This document shows, in pieces, positions 1 to 6,046 of a stretch of 14,373 nt of DNA (its first letter is position 1; every line of letters begins with the position of its first letter). The notes under the pieces were generated by a model. That model was not told the DNA's origin. It saw only the letters and a program-made list of their open reading frames with translations, and made no database searches. Position numbers and translations under genes: made by a program. Source of the stretch: Stramenopiles sp. TOSAG23-6 (taxonomy: Eukaryota > Sar); assembly GCA_900128565.1 (NCBI GenBank), contig LT636141.1:1-14373 (forward strand), in the 5' to 3' direction.

Positions 1-102
1 AGTTTCCTGAAGAAAAGAAATGTGATATCAATAGAAGTCCCTTGGGAAAATACACAAATATTAATGATACTACTTGCGTTCAAGATACGCGAAAAATATT
101 TA
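1..102 (+). other. Possible 3' end of an unrecognised coding remnant
   Basis: The plus strand is open in frame 1 from the window edge to a TAA at about 100-102, giving roughly 33 residues. It includes the segment VISIEVPWENT followed by KIREKY. The pattern [hydrophobic]-E-[VL]-x-[VC]-P-W-E-x-N/T followed by a basic R-x-K-Y resembles a segment near the C-terminal end of some reverse-transcriptase polyproteins. It is too short to identify and may be chance. Confidence 0.18.
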
Positions 103-390
103 TAAAATCTCGAACAAATTTTGAAAATTTTGAAATTTTGGATTTCTGAATTTTGAAAAATTTGAAAAATTTGAAGAAACTCCATCATATGGAAAGACCA
201 CAGGAAATAAAACATTTCAGACAGGTCCAACCAATGTCTATTTGGCCTAAATTGATAGAATTTATTATTACAAATATGGAGACCAAGGAAAATGAAAAGA
301 ATATAATACAATTATAAAAGTAAAAAAAGTAAAAAAAGTAGCAATATATGAATAAAAATATATCTTTGTTAATTTTCTTTATTGTTATAT
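103..390. repeat. AT-rich low-complexity DNA, no gene seen
   Basis: Positions about 111-180 are an irregular array of GAAAATTT/GAATTTT units, and 318-342 holds a short (GTAAAAAAA)n stretch. A 42-codon plus-strand frame at 189-317 starts with ATG and ends in TAA. It has no recognisable content and I do not call it a gene. Nothing else is visible here. Confidence 0.5.
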
Positions 391-679
391 GATTGAATTT
401 GTAGGACCCAGTGTATAACTGAATTCTTCTTTGTTGGATGATAATCTTTGTTTTGTAAGTTTTTCTCCTTCAAATGTAAAATGTGATGTTGAAATACAAT
501 CCAATTTTAATTTAGCACATAATAATTCTGCAAAGTTTACACATTTATGTAAACTTTGTTTTGTGTATAATGTCCTTGCTGGCCAAGATTGTTACCAGTG
601 GGGAATAGTTGTAAATGCCCATAACATGATATGCCTTGACTTGTCTGTCATAATAAATCTCCAACTGAGTTTATTACTT

Positions 680-1120
680 TTATATGTAGCTTCTGTCAAC
701 TGCTCTGGTGACTCCAATGGATTTTACAGTATCTTTTTTCTGGGATTTTTTATTCTTGGGATCACTCAATTCTGATGGTTTCACAAAAGCCTCAGCTTTC
801 TTGATAGAATGGGTACAAACTTGGTCACAGTATTCTACATTGTAGTATTCTATGAAATTCTTCCATAGATTGTTAGAATTTCCTGTGCAATTGACAGTTA
901 TTTCATCTCTATCTTCTGTAAAATCTTTCTTGAAATCATCATTCAACACATATTTTTCCCCATTTGCTTCAACCACAAGGCTACCATCTTTATCTAGCTT
1001 ATAACCTCTATTAGGACAATAGTCATTATGATTAAGCTGATTAAGCATTATATGACAATGCCTGGCTGCATGTTGTTGGCAATGAATTTTAGTGCTTCTG
1101 CTTTTCCATTTTGACAGCAC
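680..1120 (-). pseudogene. Decayed gene, C-terminal block
   Basis: This open stretch of 146 codons includes CQQHAARHCH near its start, a charged middle (LDKDGSLVVEANGEKYVLND) and a Lys-rich end (KNKKSQKKDTVKS). At the end the frame shifts by one near 725 and coding-like sequence goes on to about 610 (KLSWRFIMTDKSRHIMLW) and then, in further frames, to about 390. Function unknown. It could be read as a short hypothetical protein on its own, but the continuation on both sides argues for one broken gene. Confidence 0.4.
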
Positions 1121-1500
1121 AATGATTTATTAATTTGGAACTAGAAACAGGTCCTGCATGAGGCACAAAGGGAGCAGCATTGGCAGACAATCTAGAAACC
1201 AAAGAAGAAGCCTGTTCACTTCTACCAAAATCATATAATGGAGTTGGTGATTGGTTTTTTGAATGTGCTACTACTTTTCCTTCAGCATTTTGCTTTCATA
1301 TTTTAAAGTAGGCTTTTGGTTTGTTGCAGTCATCTTTGGAGCATTGTGGTTTTCTTCTGTGTCTTACACAATATCCTTTAACATTACCAATGGTAGCTTG
1401 AAGTTTTTCACAACCAGGCTTCTGACATTTTGGGATTTTTTTTTTAGAAGAATGATGTGATTCACTCCTCTGACTCAAACATCATGTCTTTTACTTCAAG
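1120..1500 (-). pseudogene. Decayed gene, Cys/His zinc-motif block with in-frame TGA
   Basis: The block encodes CQKPGCEKLQ, then GYCVRHRRKPQC, then SKDDCNKPKAYF. The pattern C-x4-C-x(12)-G-x-C-x2-H, followed by the start of a second C-x4-C copy, matches the repeated CxxEGCTKxxxxGGxCxxHG-type zinc modules frequent in stramenopile proteins. An in-frame TGA at 1296-1298 interrupts it. The same frame is then open for about 59 more codons (SPTPLYDFGRSEQ, then SKLINHCAVKMEKQKH) to about 1116. The second module is therefore incomplete or degraded. Confidence 0.45.
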
Positions 1501-1519
1501 GGGAGCTTCAAGTTTAGTA

Positions 1520-2050
1520 TCATCCAACAATAAAAGGTGAACATTGCAAGACACCTTTGGTCTCCAAATCTTCTTCCAAGACAATATCACCCCCATAAAA
1601 AATTGGTATGATAGCATCACATTTTAAATCGATTTTGGCAAATACTCCATAATGATTAATTTCTCCGGTCATTTTGTTGTGGATATCTTTAAGTTCTTCA
1701 TATGTAACCTTTAATCCATCCTTGTTTTGGGTGTCAATTTTTTTTTGTTTTGGTTTTAAATAGATATTAATACTATTTTTCAAGGCATTTTTAAAATCGA
1801 CATTAATTGTCTGATCCCCATTTAATATATCTTCTAATTTTTTCTTAAAACAAACAATATGACATAACTGAATTGGTTTTTGTTGCAATGTAGTATTCTC
1901 CTTTATAAAGATAAAAAGCAAAGTGTTAAAGGCTATTTTTTTTTCAGCTGGCTCAACACATACAAACTTTACATCATCATCATTATTTGAGATTGACTTG
2001 TGAGAATGTTTCTTCCCATTATTGTTAGTAGATGAATTGTTGATTCTCAT
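1520..2050 (-). pseudogene. Decayed gene, block with possible N-terminal half of a SET domain
   Basis: This is a 176-codon stretch with an Asn-rich N-terminus. Near its end it reads HYGVFAKIDLKCDAIIPIF, then YGGDIVLEED. After a one-base frameshift near 1540 it continues as LLDDTKLEAPLEVKDMMFE. The order G-V-F-A ... hydrophobic-Y-G-G ... LDD...A resembles the start of SET methyltransferase domains. The catalytic NHxC segment is not seen, so the likeness is weak and any enzyme would be incomplete. Confidence 0.35.
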
Positions 2051-2066
2051 GCATGTTGTTCTTCAT

Positions 2067-2309
2067 TTATACCCTCTCTATTTTGTGCTTGGCATTCTGT
2101 ACGATTTTCACAATACATTGGACAGGATAGATTGGGGAATCCAAATCATCTTCCACCCTCCTATCCACCACTGTAATTGACACCACTTCTTGAGAGCCAA
2201 TAGCATGAAACCAATGAGCTAACCCAGAAGAAAGGGTTACATTGAGGGTTTGCCTATTCCTTTCATTTATTACTTGCCATTTCGATTGACAACTAAATCC
2301 ATGATACAA
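2067..2309 (-). pseudogene. Decayed gene, beta-rich block
   Basis: The 80-codon frame joins, through a one-base shift near 2280, to an upstream open stretch (MNANLQTICIMDLVVNRNGK) that extends it to about 2335. The joined segment alternates hydrophobic strands (TLNVTLSS, VVSITVVDRRV, YPVQCIVKIVQ) and looks like one compact beta domain, possibly OB-like. No diagnostic motif is present. Upstream, 2340-2440 encodes a Lys/Glu-rich repeat of the type KARKEKADQEEK that still carries in-frame stops. Confidence 0.3.
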
Positions 2310-2484
2310 ATTGTCTGTAAGTTGGCATTCATTTGGCCAAATACATCAGATTTTCTTTTTCTTTTCGAGCTTTTTCTTCTTGATCAGCTTTTTCTTTTTT
2401 TTTTCGCTCTTTTTCTTCTCAATCAGCTTTTTCTTTTCGAGCTTTTTACATACAGCTGGGTGATTTTCATCTATTGCTCATACC

Positions 2485-2826
2485 TCAATGAGGTCTTTCA
2501 ATATCTGCATGTTCCCTACCTGTTTTGGCTCTTTTACATTTGTTTTCTTGAGTTTGTTTTGGCCAAATAGGATCAATTGCTGCTTGAACAGCTTTTTGAA
2601 ATTGTTTTTTCATTTCTTGTACAGTACCTTTAAAGTTCTTCCATCCAATACCCATTATTAGGTTTTTTACTTTTTCTACTTTTGTTTCATCAAAAATTTC
2701 ATTTGACCCAATTGTTTTATGTTTTATTGTGGTTTCATTGTTTGAATGTTTTAATGTGAAAGTAACTCTTGTATCATTACAATTGTAATAAACATCTGCT
2801 ATTGACCAATCATCTTCATTTGCCAT
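2485..2826 (-). pseudogene. Decayed gene, block of unknown fold
   Basis: A 113-codon open stretch begins MANEDDWSIADVYYN and contains ETKVEKVKNLIMGIGWKNF and QKAVQAAIDPIW. The ATG is probably an internal Met, because a coding-like frame (QYVEVTTEVTLTIVENLL) runs into it from upstream, shifted by one base. The same frame continues past its TGA through several more stops into the Lys/Glu-rich repeat. No family recognised. Confidence 0.35.
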
Positions 2827-3345
2827 AATAAATTTTCTACTATAGTCAATGTAACTTCTGTTGTTACTTCAACATATTGTTTCACTTTGTACACTCATGC
2901 CAGAAAACTGAAATGCCTTTGTCACATATTCTTTCAGATTGTCAATTGTATGATGTTTTTCTTTAGTGGGGAATTCAAAGTTTATAACCAGATCTTCAAC
3001 TGATTAGAATTCATCACAAATATGGGAGTGAGAGGTTCTGTGCACAGGTTGCAAAAGCTGGGGGGGGGACTATCAAAGGTTTCACCATCTTTGGCTGAAA
3101 ACAAAGGGTCATAAAACTTACTGGAGATCTTCATGGATTGGCCTCATGTTTGTCCAATGGAAGACTTGCTTTTGACCTTGCACCATGAATATATCTGGCA
3201 CTAAAGCCAGGGGTGTGTTACTGTGATACAAGTGAGAGTATCATCAAAACTTTTGTAGGACACCAATTGAAAATGTGATGTGATATATCTTTGATATCAA
3301 GTGGTCCATTTTTTGCATTTGGTTCTGAAATTACTTGTGACCATT

Positions 3346-3819
3346 TCAGCTTTTTATTTGCTGGCAATACCCTCTACAGGTAAATTGCAAATGGACTTTT
3401 TGGGTTGCATTCACAAATCTTTTGTGGGAGATCATTCTGAGTGATATGGGGGTCCCACTTGTATTCACACAAATAATCATACTGACACCATCAATATTAA
3501 TCACCAACTCTTTACATGTATCATGCTGACAATAGTTGACCATTGCTACAGTACTAAGAAAGTTTTGCTCAGAACCTGAAGAAGTTGCATGACATAAGGT
3601 ACAAGGGTAATATAACCCTAACCCTAACCTTAAAGAAATTGTTTCACTGAGTTTACTTTTTGTCAGTTTTTTGTACAAATAAACAGTGCTATAACCATTG
3701 TGCTTATATACATGTTGTTGCTTTATAACACTAGACCATAAAGTATCCATAGTGGTTACTCCTGATACACCATTATGGCTCACAGGTGAAATGTAATCTA
3801 TGTTCTGTGTGAGACACAA
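3346..3819 (-). pseudogene. Duplicated N-terminal block of the decayed gene (inner copy)
   Basis: The 157-codon frame opens MCLTQNIDYISPVSHNG and ends ...RGYCQQIKS. It contains five Cys in the middle part (YYPCTLCHAT, NYCQHDTCKELV). The first ~60 codons are repeated almost exactly at 3828-4010. The telomere-like repeat at 3613-3630 is read through here as LRLGLGL, which suggests it was inserted into the frame. Coding-like sequence continues downstream in another frame (KWSQVISEPNAKNG), so this is probably the front of the broken gene rather than a separate small protein. Confidence 0.35.
3613..3630. repeat. Interstitial telomere-like repeat, three TAACCC-type units
   Basis: The sequence is TAACCC TAACCC TAACCT, i.e. 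the complement of TTAGGG telomere units with one mismatch in the third. It lies 17 bases from the left edge of the tandem duplication that starts at 3647. Three units can arise by chance in AT-rich DNA, but the position next to a rearrangement fits repair of a DNA break. Confidence 0.5.
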
Positions 3820-3829
3820 TTAGTTTTTT
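3647..3829. repeat. Tandem segmental duplication, copy 1
   Basis: This runs from CTGAGTTTACTTTTTGTCAG to TAGTTTTTT. It matches 3844-4020 nearly base for base, apart from a 6-base indel near 3666 and a few substitutions. The high identity implies a recent duplication, younger than the decay of the surrounding gene. Confidence 0.9.
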
Positions 3830-4010
3830 AGGAAACTTTTTTGCTGAGTTTACTTTTTGTCAGGTACAAATAAACAATGCTATAACCATTGTGCTTATAA
3901 ACATGTTGTTGCTTTATAACACTAGACCATAAAGTATCCATAGTGGTTACTCCTGATACACCATTATGGCTCACAGGTGAAATGTAATCTATGTTCTGTG
4001 TGAGACACAA
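3828..4010 (-). pseudogene. Truncated duplicate of the N-terminal block (outer copy)
   Basis: A 60-codon frame opens with the same MCLTQNIDYISPVSHNG and agrees with the inner copy for about 49 residues. It then diverges (LTKSKLSKKVS) and stops at the duplication junction. It is a by-product of the tandem duplication with no recognisable function. Confidence 0.4.
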
Positions 4011-4020
4011 TTAGTTTTTT
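3844..4020. repeat. Tandem segmental duplication, copy 2
   Basis: Near-identical copy of 3647-3829, offset by 197 bases at the left end and 191 at the right. The two copies are separated by about 14 bases (AGGAAACTTTTTTG). Confidence 0.9.
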
Positions 4021-4094
4021 TTAACAACTATTGTTACTACAAAAACAATACACACACTGCTCTCTACACATACCAAACACTGAAACATACAATG

Positions 4095-4190
4095 AGTATC
4101 CATAGTGGTTACTCCCTATCATTGAGGTATACATGTTGCCATTGTGGCAACAGTTAAATGTAGTCCAGTTGAAATTGTTCTGTGTACTTT
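4095..4190. repeat. Diverged third copy of the duplicated segment
   Basis: The first 21 bases (4095-4115, from AGTATCCATAGTGG) match 3933-3953 exactly. Further on, AAATGTAGTCCAG...TTCTGTGT parallels AAATGTAATCTATGTTCTGTGT in the other copies. The middle is diverged. It implies an older duplication before the recent one. Confidence 0.55.
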
Positions 4191-4431
4191 CTGGAGGTGT
4201 TACTGTTCTTTAGACTGGAATATTGATAGTAACATAAAAAAAAAAGACTCATGTCAGCTGATCAGGCAGATTTGATTCTGTTATGAAAAACAGGTTTGCG
4301 CCACATTTTTCTCGATCTGACAAGTCGAAGTGACTCACACAAACTTCGATGCTCTGACACCACTACCACTCTCGAGAACGATTACGTAGAGTAGAGTAGG
4401 AATAATAGATCAGTAGAACAAACATTTTGGA
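4191..4431. other. Spacer and 5' region of NDUFA8
   Basis: There is no open frame of note. From about 4290 the base composition becomes less AT-rich (CTCGATCTGACAAGTCGAAG, then ACCACTACCACTCTCGAG). This probably marks the promoter and 5' leader of the downstream gene. No TATA box is obvious. Confidence 0.35.
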
Positions 4432-4767
4432 ATGGGAGACAATGGCCAACCCATTCTCAAGACTTCAAAGGTTTTAAATGGAGCATCCAAATTAATAGGT
4501 GTAGCATGTGCAGTAGAAAATCGTGCGTTTATTATGTGCAAGAAGGAAAATGCAAACCCCGAAGCTTGTGTTAATGAAGGTGTCAATGTTACTACGTGTG
4601 TTAATAATGTTGTGCGCACAGCTGTCGATAAATGTGGAGGCGACTTTTCAGCATACTGTAATTGTTTACATGATAATGCGCATGAATTTGATCAATGTCG
4701 TGATAAACAGTTTTCCCTCCGTTCTTGTTTCTCTGAAGCACGTGCAAAACAACTTGGTCTTGAATGA
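4432..4767 (+). CDS. NDUFA8: Complex I accessory subunit NDUFA8 (CHCH/CX9C protein)
   Basis: A 111-residue protein of the size of plant-type NDUFA8. This subunit sits on the intermembrane-space face of mitochondrial NADH:ubiquinone oxidoreductase. It begins MGDNGQPILKTSKVLNGASK, matching the family's GNPIPTS..L..S.K.IG start. Several Cys pairs have exact CX9C spacing: C-AVENRAFIM-C, C-KKENANPEA-C, C-VNEGVNVTT-C, C-GGDFSAYCN-C and C-RDKQFSLRS-C. These form the twin CHCH helices oxidised by Mia40/Erv1, so no cleaved presequence is expected and none is seen. The ATG at 4432 is the first in frame. The stop is TGA at 4765-4767, with AATAAA at 4828-4833. The gene has a single exon. The identification rests on the Cys pattern and on the ENxAF.xCK and N.E.C segments. 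Confidence 0.9.
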   Translation: MGDNGQPILKTSKVLNGASKLIGVACAVENRAFIMCKKENANPEACVNEGVNVTTCVNNVVRTAVDKCGGDFSAYCNCLHDNAHEFDQCRDKQFSLRSCFSEARAKQLGLE

Positions 4768-5196
4768 AGGAAAATGACTGTACGACACAAACTCAAGCGA
4801 TAATAGTAACTATGAATGTGACAAACAAATAAATGAAATACATCACACAACATTTAAGTTTATATTTGATTAATAATAAACACTTTAAAATATCTATTCG
4901 TCAAATAATACGTAAAAAAAGTCTCACTGGTGAGGTCATGATTTCGTACCAATTGAAGCTACATGCACGTATTCCTGTAGTATTTCCTTACAAGTATTCA
5001 TGTTTTTTGTTTATAGATGTGTATATATCGTTATTTATTGTTTATAATTTCAATATCTGTATTCAGTTATCATCCATAAAACGACTCAGTTTGAAACTGA
5101 CCCCAAAATAAACTAAAAATTAATTTCAAAAAAAATGCTTACAGTTTTCACATTTTATATCGTATACTTCCTAACGAAAGACACATCAATTCAATA
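4768..5196. other. Spacer between NDUFA8 and the tRNA gene
   Basis: The spacer contains the likely NDUFA8 poly(A) signal AATAAA at 4828-4833 and a small palindrome CAGTTTGAAACTG near 5087. A 92-codon plus-strand frame (4833-5111) is hydrophobic and Ile/Leu/Lys-rich, as expected from AT-rich non-coding DNA, and begins inside the poly(A) signal. I see no gene here. Confidence 0.4.
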
Positions 5197-5280
5197 GCAC
5201 GAATGACGGAGTGGTCTAACGTGGTGCTTTCAAGCAGCATTCCTCGCATGAGGGCCAGGGTTCAAATCCCTGTTCGTGCA
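5197..5280 (+). tRNA. tRNA-Leu(CAA): tRNA-Leu, anticodon CAA
   Basis: An 84-nt class II tRNA. The acceptor stem GCACGAA pairs perfectly with TTCGTGC, with discriminator A at 5280. The D stem is ACG/CGT with GG in the loop. The anticodon stem GTGCT/AGCAT (one G-U) carries the loop TTCAAGC, so the anticodon is CAA. The long variable arm has a CCTC/GAGG stem with a GCAT loop, and the T arm is CAGGG TTCAAAT CCCTG. Box A (TGACGGAGTGG) and box B (GGTTCAAATCC) of an internal RNA polymerase III promoter are present. There is no intron and the CCA end is not encoded. It reads UUG leucine codons. The discriminator A and long arm agree with leucine. Confidence 0.96.
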
Positions 5281-5295
5281 ACACATTGAATCTTC

Positions 5296-5300
5296 TTTTT
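5296..5300 (+). terminator. RNA polymerase III T5 terminator of the tRNA gene
   Basis: The first run of five T, 16 bases after the tRNA end. It is followed by longer T runs at 5311-5317 and about 5320-5328 that could act as backup stops. Confidence 0.7.
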
Positions 5301-5474
5301 GATTTTATTCTTTTTTTGTTTTTTTTTCACTTTTCGAGTACCGGGTATCGGAACTTTGGCCAACTGAAACTGGAACGTAACTTACTAATAGTAGTGTACT
5401 TATATTTGTTGCAAGATACTACGTATATTGTATTCCTCTGCAAAGTATTCAACGTATACATAATGTATTACTCA

Positions 5475-5852
5475 ATGAAGATTTTATTAGTGTCATTTTT
5501 GTCATTATGTGTCTGTAGTTTTAGTTATCGTGATCCTAATCGAATAGAAATAGTTCACGCGAGTCGAAAGTGTCAAACAAATTCTTGCCCGCATGGAAAA
5601 TGTCACTTTACTGGTTGCAAAGAACCAGCATCTTGTGAAGGTGGCCATTGTAAGTTCACTGGATGTAAGTCACCTACTTGTCGTGGCGGTCATTGTATAT
5701 TTGAAGAATGTAGTAATCCGAGTTGTTCGGGGGGAATGTGTCACTTTATAGACACAAAAACAACACTTAAACATGGTTATTGCGAAGGAGATCATTGTAA
5801 AATAGATGGAGAGGTTGTATCTAGTAACTTTGAAGGCGATCTTACATTTTAA
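5475..5852 (+). CDS. Small secreted Cys/Gly-repeat protein, function unknown
   Basis: A 125-residue protein from the ATG at 5475; an in-frame ATG at 5463 would add MYYS. Residues 1-17 (MKILLVSFLSLCVCSFS) form a typical signal peptide. After a short spacer come five units of the form C-x2/G-G-x-C-x-F-x2-C spaced by 14-16 residues: CPHGKCHFTGC (38-48), CEGGHCKFTGC (54-64), CRGGHCIFEEC (69-79), CSGGMCHF (84-91) and CEGDHCKI (103-110). The last two lack the third Cys. The even spacing suggests a disulphide-bonded or metal-binding rod of repeats outside the cell or in a secretory compartment. No catalytic motif is seen. The frame is open upstream to 5286, but without an ATG before 5463. AATAAA lies at 5916-5921. 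I do not recognise the family. Confidence 0.75.
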   Translation: MKILLVSFLSLCVCSFSYRDPNRIEIVHASRKCQTNSCPHGKCHFTGCKEPASCEGGHCKFTGCKSPTCRGGHCIFEECSNPSCSGGMCHFIDTKTTLKHGYCEGDHCKIDGEVVSSNFEGDLTF

Positions 5853-6046
5853 TGAGTTTTGTTTTATAGTTATATGATTATATTTTAAAGGTTCAAATCT
5901 TTGTATATTCTTTCTAATAAATACATACAAATAGACATAAATACATTTTATTATCATACACTTTAATCAAAATAAAACGTATAGTATACAATTTGGGTTA
6001 TAATAGTATACAATTTGGGTTGTAGTTTTCAAAATTAACTCGAAAA
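5853..6046. other. Convergent 3' spacer with poly(A) signals for both neighbours
   Basis: AATAAA at 5916-5921 serves the plus-strand Cys-rich gene. The complement of AATAAA at 5947-5952 would serve the minus-strand UFD1 gene. The two transcripts probably overlap at their 3' ends. Confidence 0.45.
5981..6021. repeat. 19-bp direct repeat, period 22
   Basis: ATAGTATACAATTTGGGTT occurs at 5981-5999 and again at 6003-6021, just downstream of the UFD1 stop. It probably lies in the UFD1 3' UTR. No function is apparent. Confidence 0.8.

Larger units (their letters stand above)
390..4010 (-). pseudogene. Long decayed protein gene, about 1,200 codons, many frameshifts and stops
   Basis: Read right to left, the minus strand is coding-like almost throughout but repeatedly broken. 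Open blocks, in order of reading: 4010-3828 and 3819-3346 (duplicated N-terminal part), about 3348-3160 (two in-frame stops), about 3150-2990 (contains CNLC), 3002-2880 (IDNLKEYVTKAF), 2826-2485, a Lys/Glu-rich stretch 2440-2340, 2330-2067, 2050-1500, 1500-1120 (zinc motif), 1120-720, and about 725-390 (NFAELLCAKLKLD). Adjacent blocks meet or overlap by a few bases in different frames, which fits small indels rather than introns. I do not recognise the family. Two parts look like known folds: a Cys/His zinc motif, and a possible half SET domain. There is no intact start-to-stop frame, so a full-length product is unlikely. A transposon or virus-derived origin cannot be excluded. Confidence 0.6.

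Noticed and set aside
431-775. Plus-strand open frame with hydrophobic end
   Set aside because: It lies opposite coding-like minus-strand blocks of the decayed gene and starts without ATG. It is an antisense shadow.
3060-3068. Run of G as a G-quadruplex or sequencing artefact
   Set aside because: A single G run in a decayed gene cannot form a four-tract quadruplex alone. An error at the homopolymer is possible but cannot be judged.
390-3200. Alternative genetic code (TGA as sense) to rescue the decayed gene
   Set aside because: Several of its stops are TGA, but TAA stops and many frameshifts are also present, and NDUFA8 and UFD1 use TGA as their stop.
3647-4190. CRISPR-like or satellite array
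   Set aside because: There are only two close copies and one diverged copy of a long unit without regular spacers. This is ordinary segmental duplication.
4833-5111. Plus-strand 92-codon open frame after NDUFA8
   Set aside because: It starts within the NDUFA8 poly(A) signal, has the composition of translated AT-rich spacer and no domain. Nothing supports a gene.
5286-5462. Upstream extension of the Cys-rich protein
   Set aside because: The open frame has no ATG here, overlaps the tRNA's T-run terminators and would bury the clear signal peptide inside the protein.
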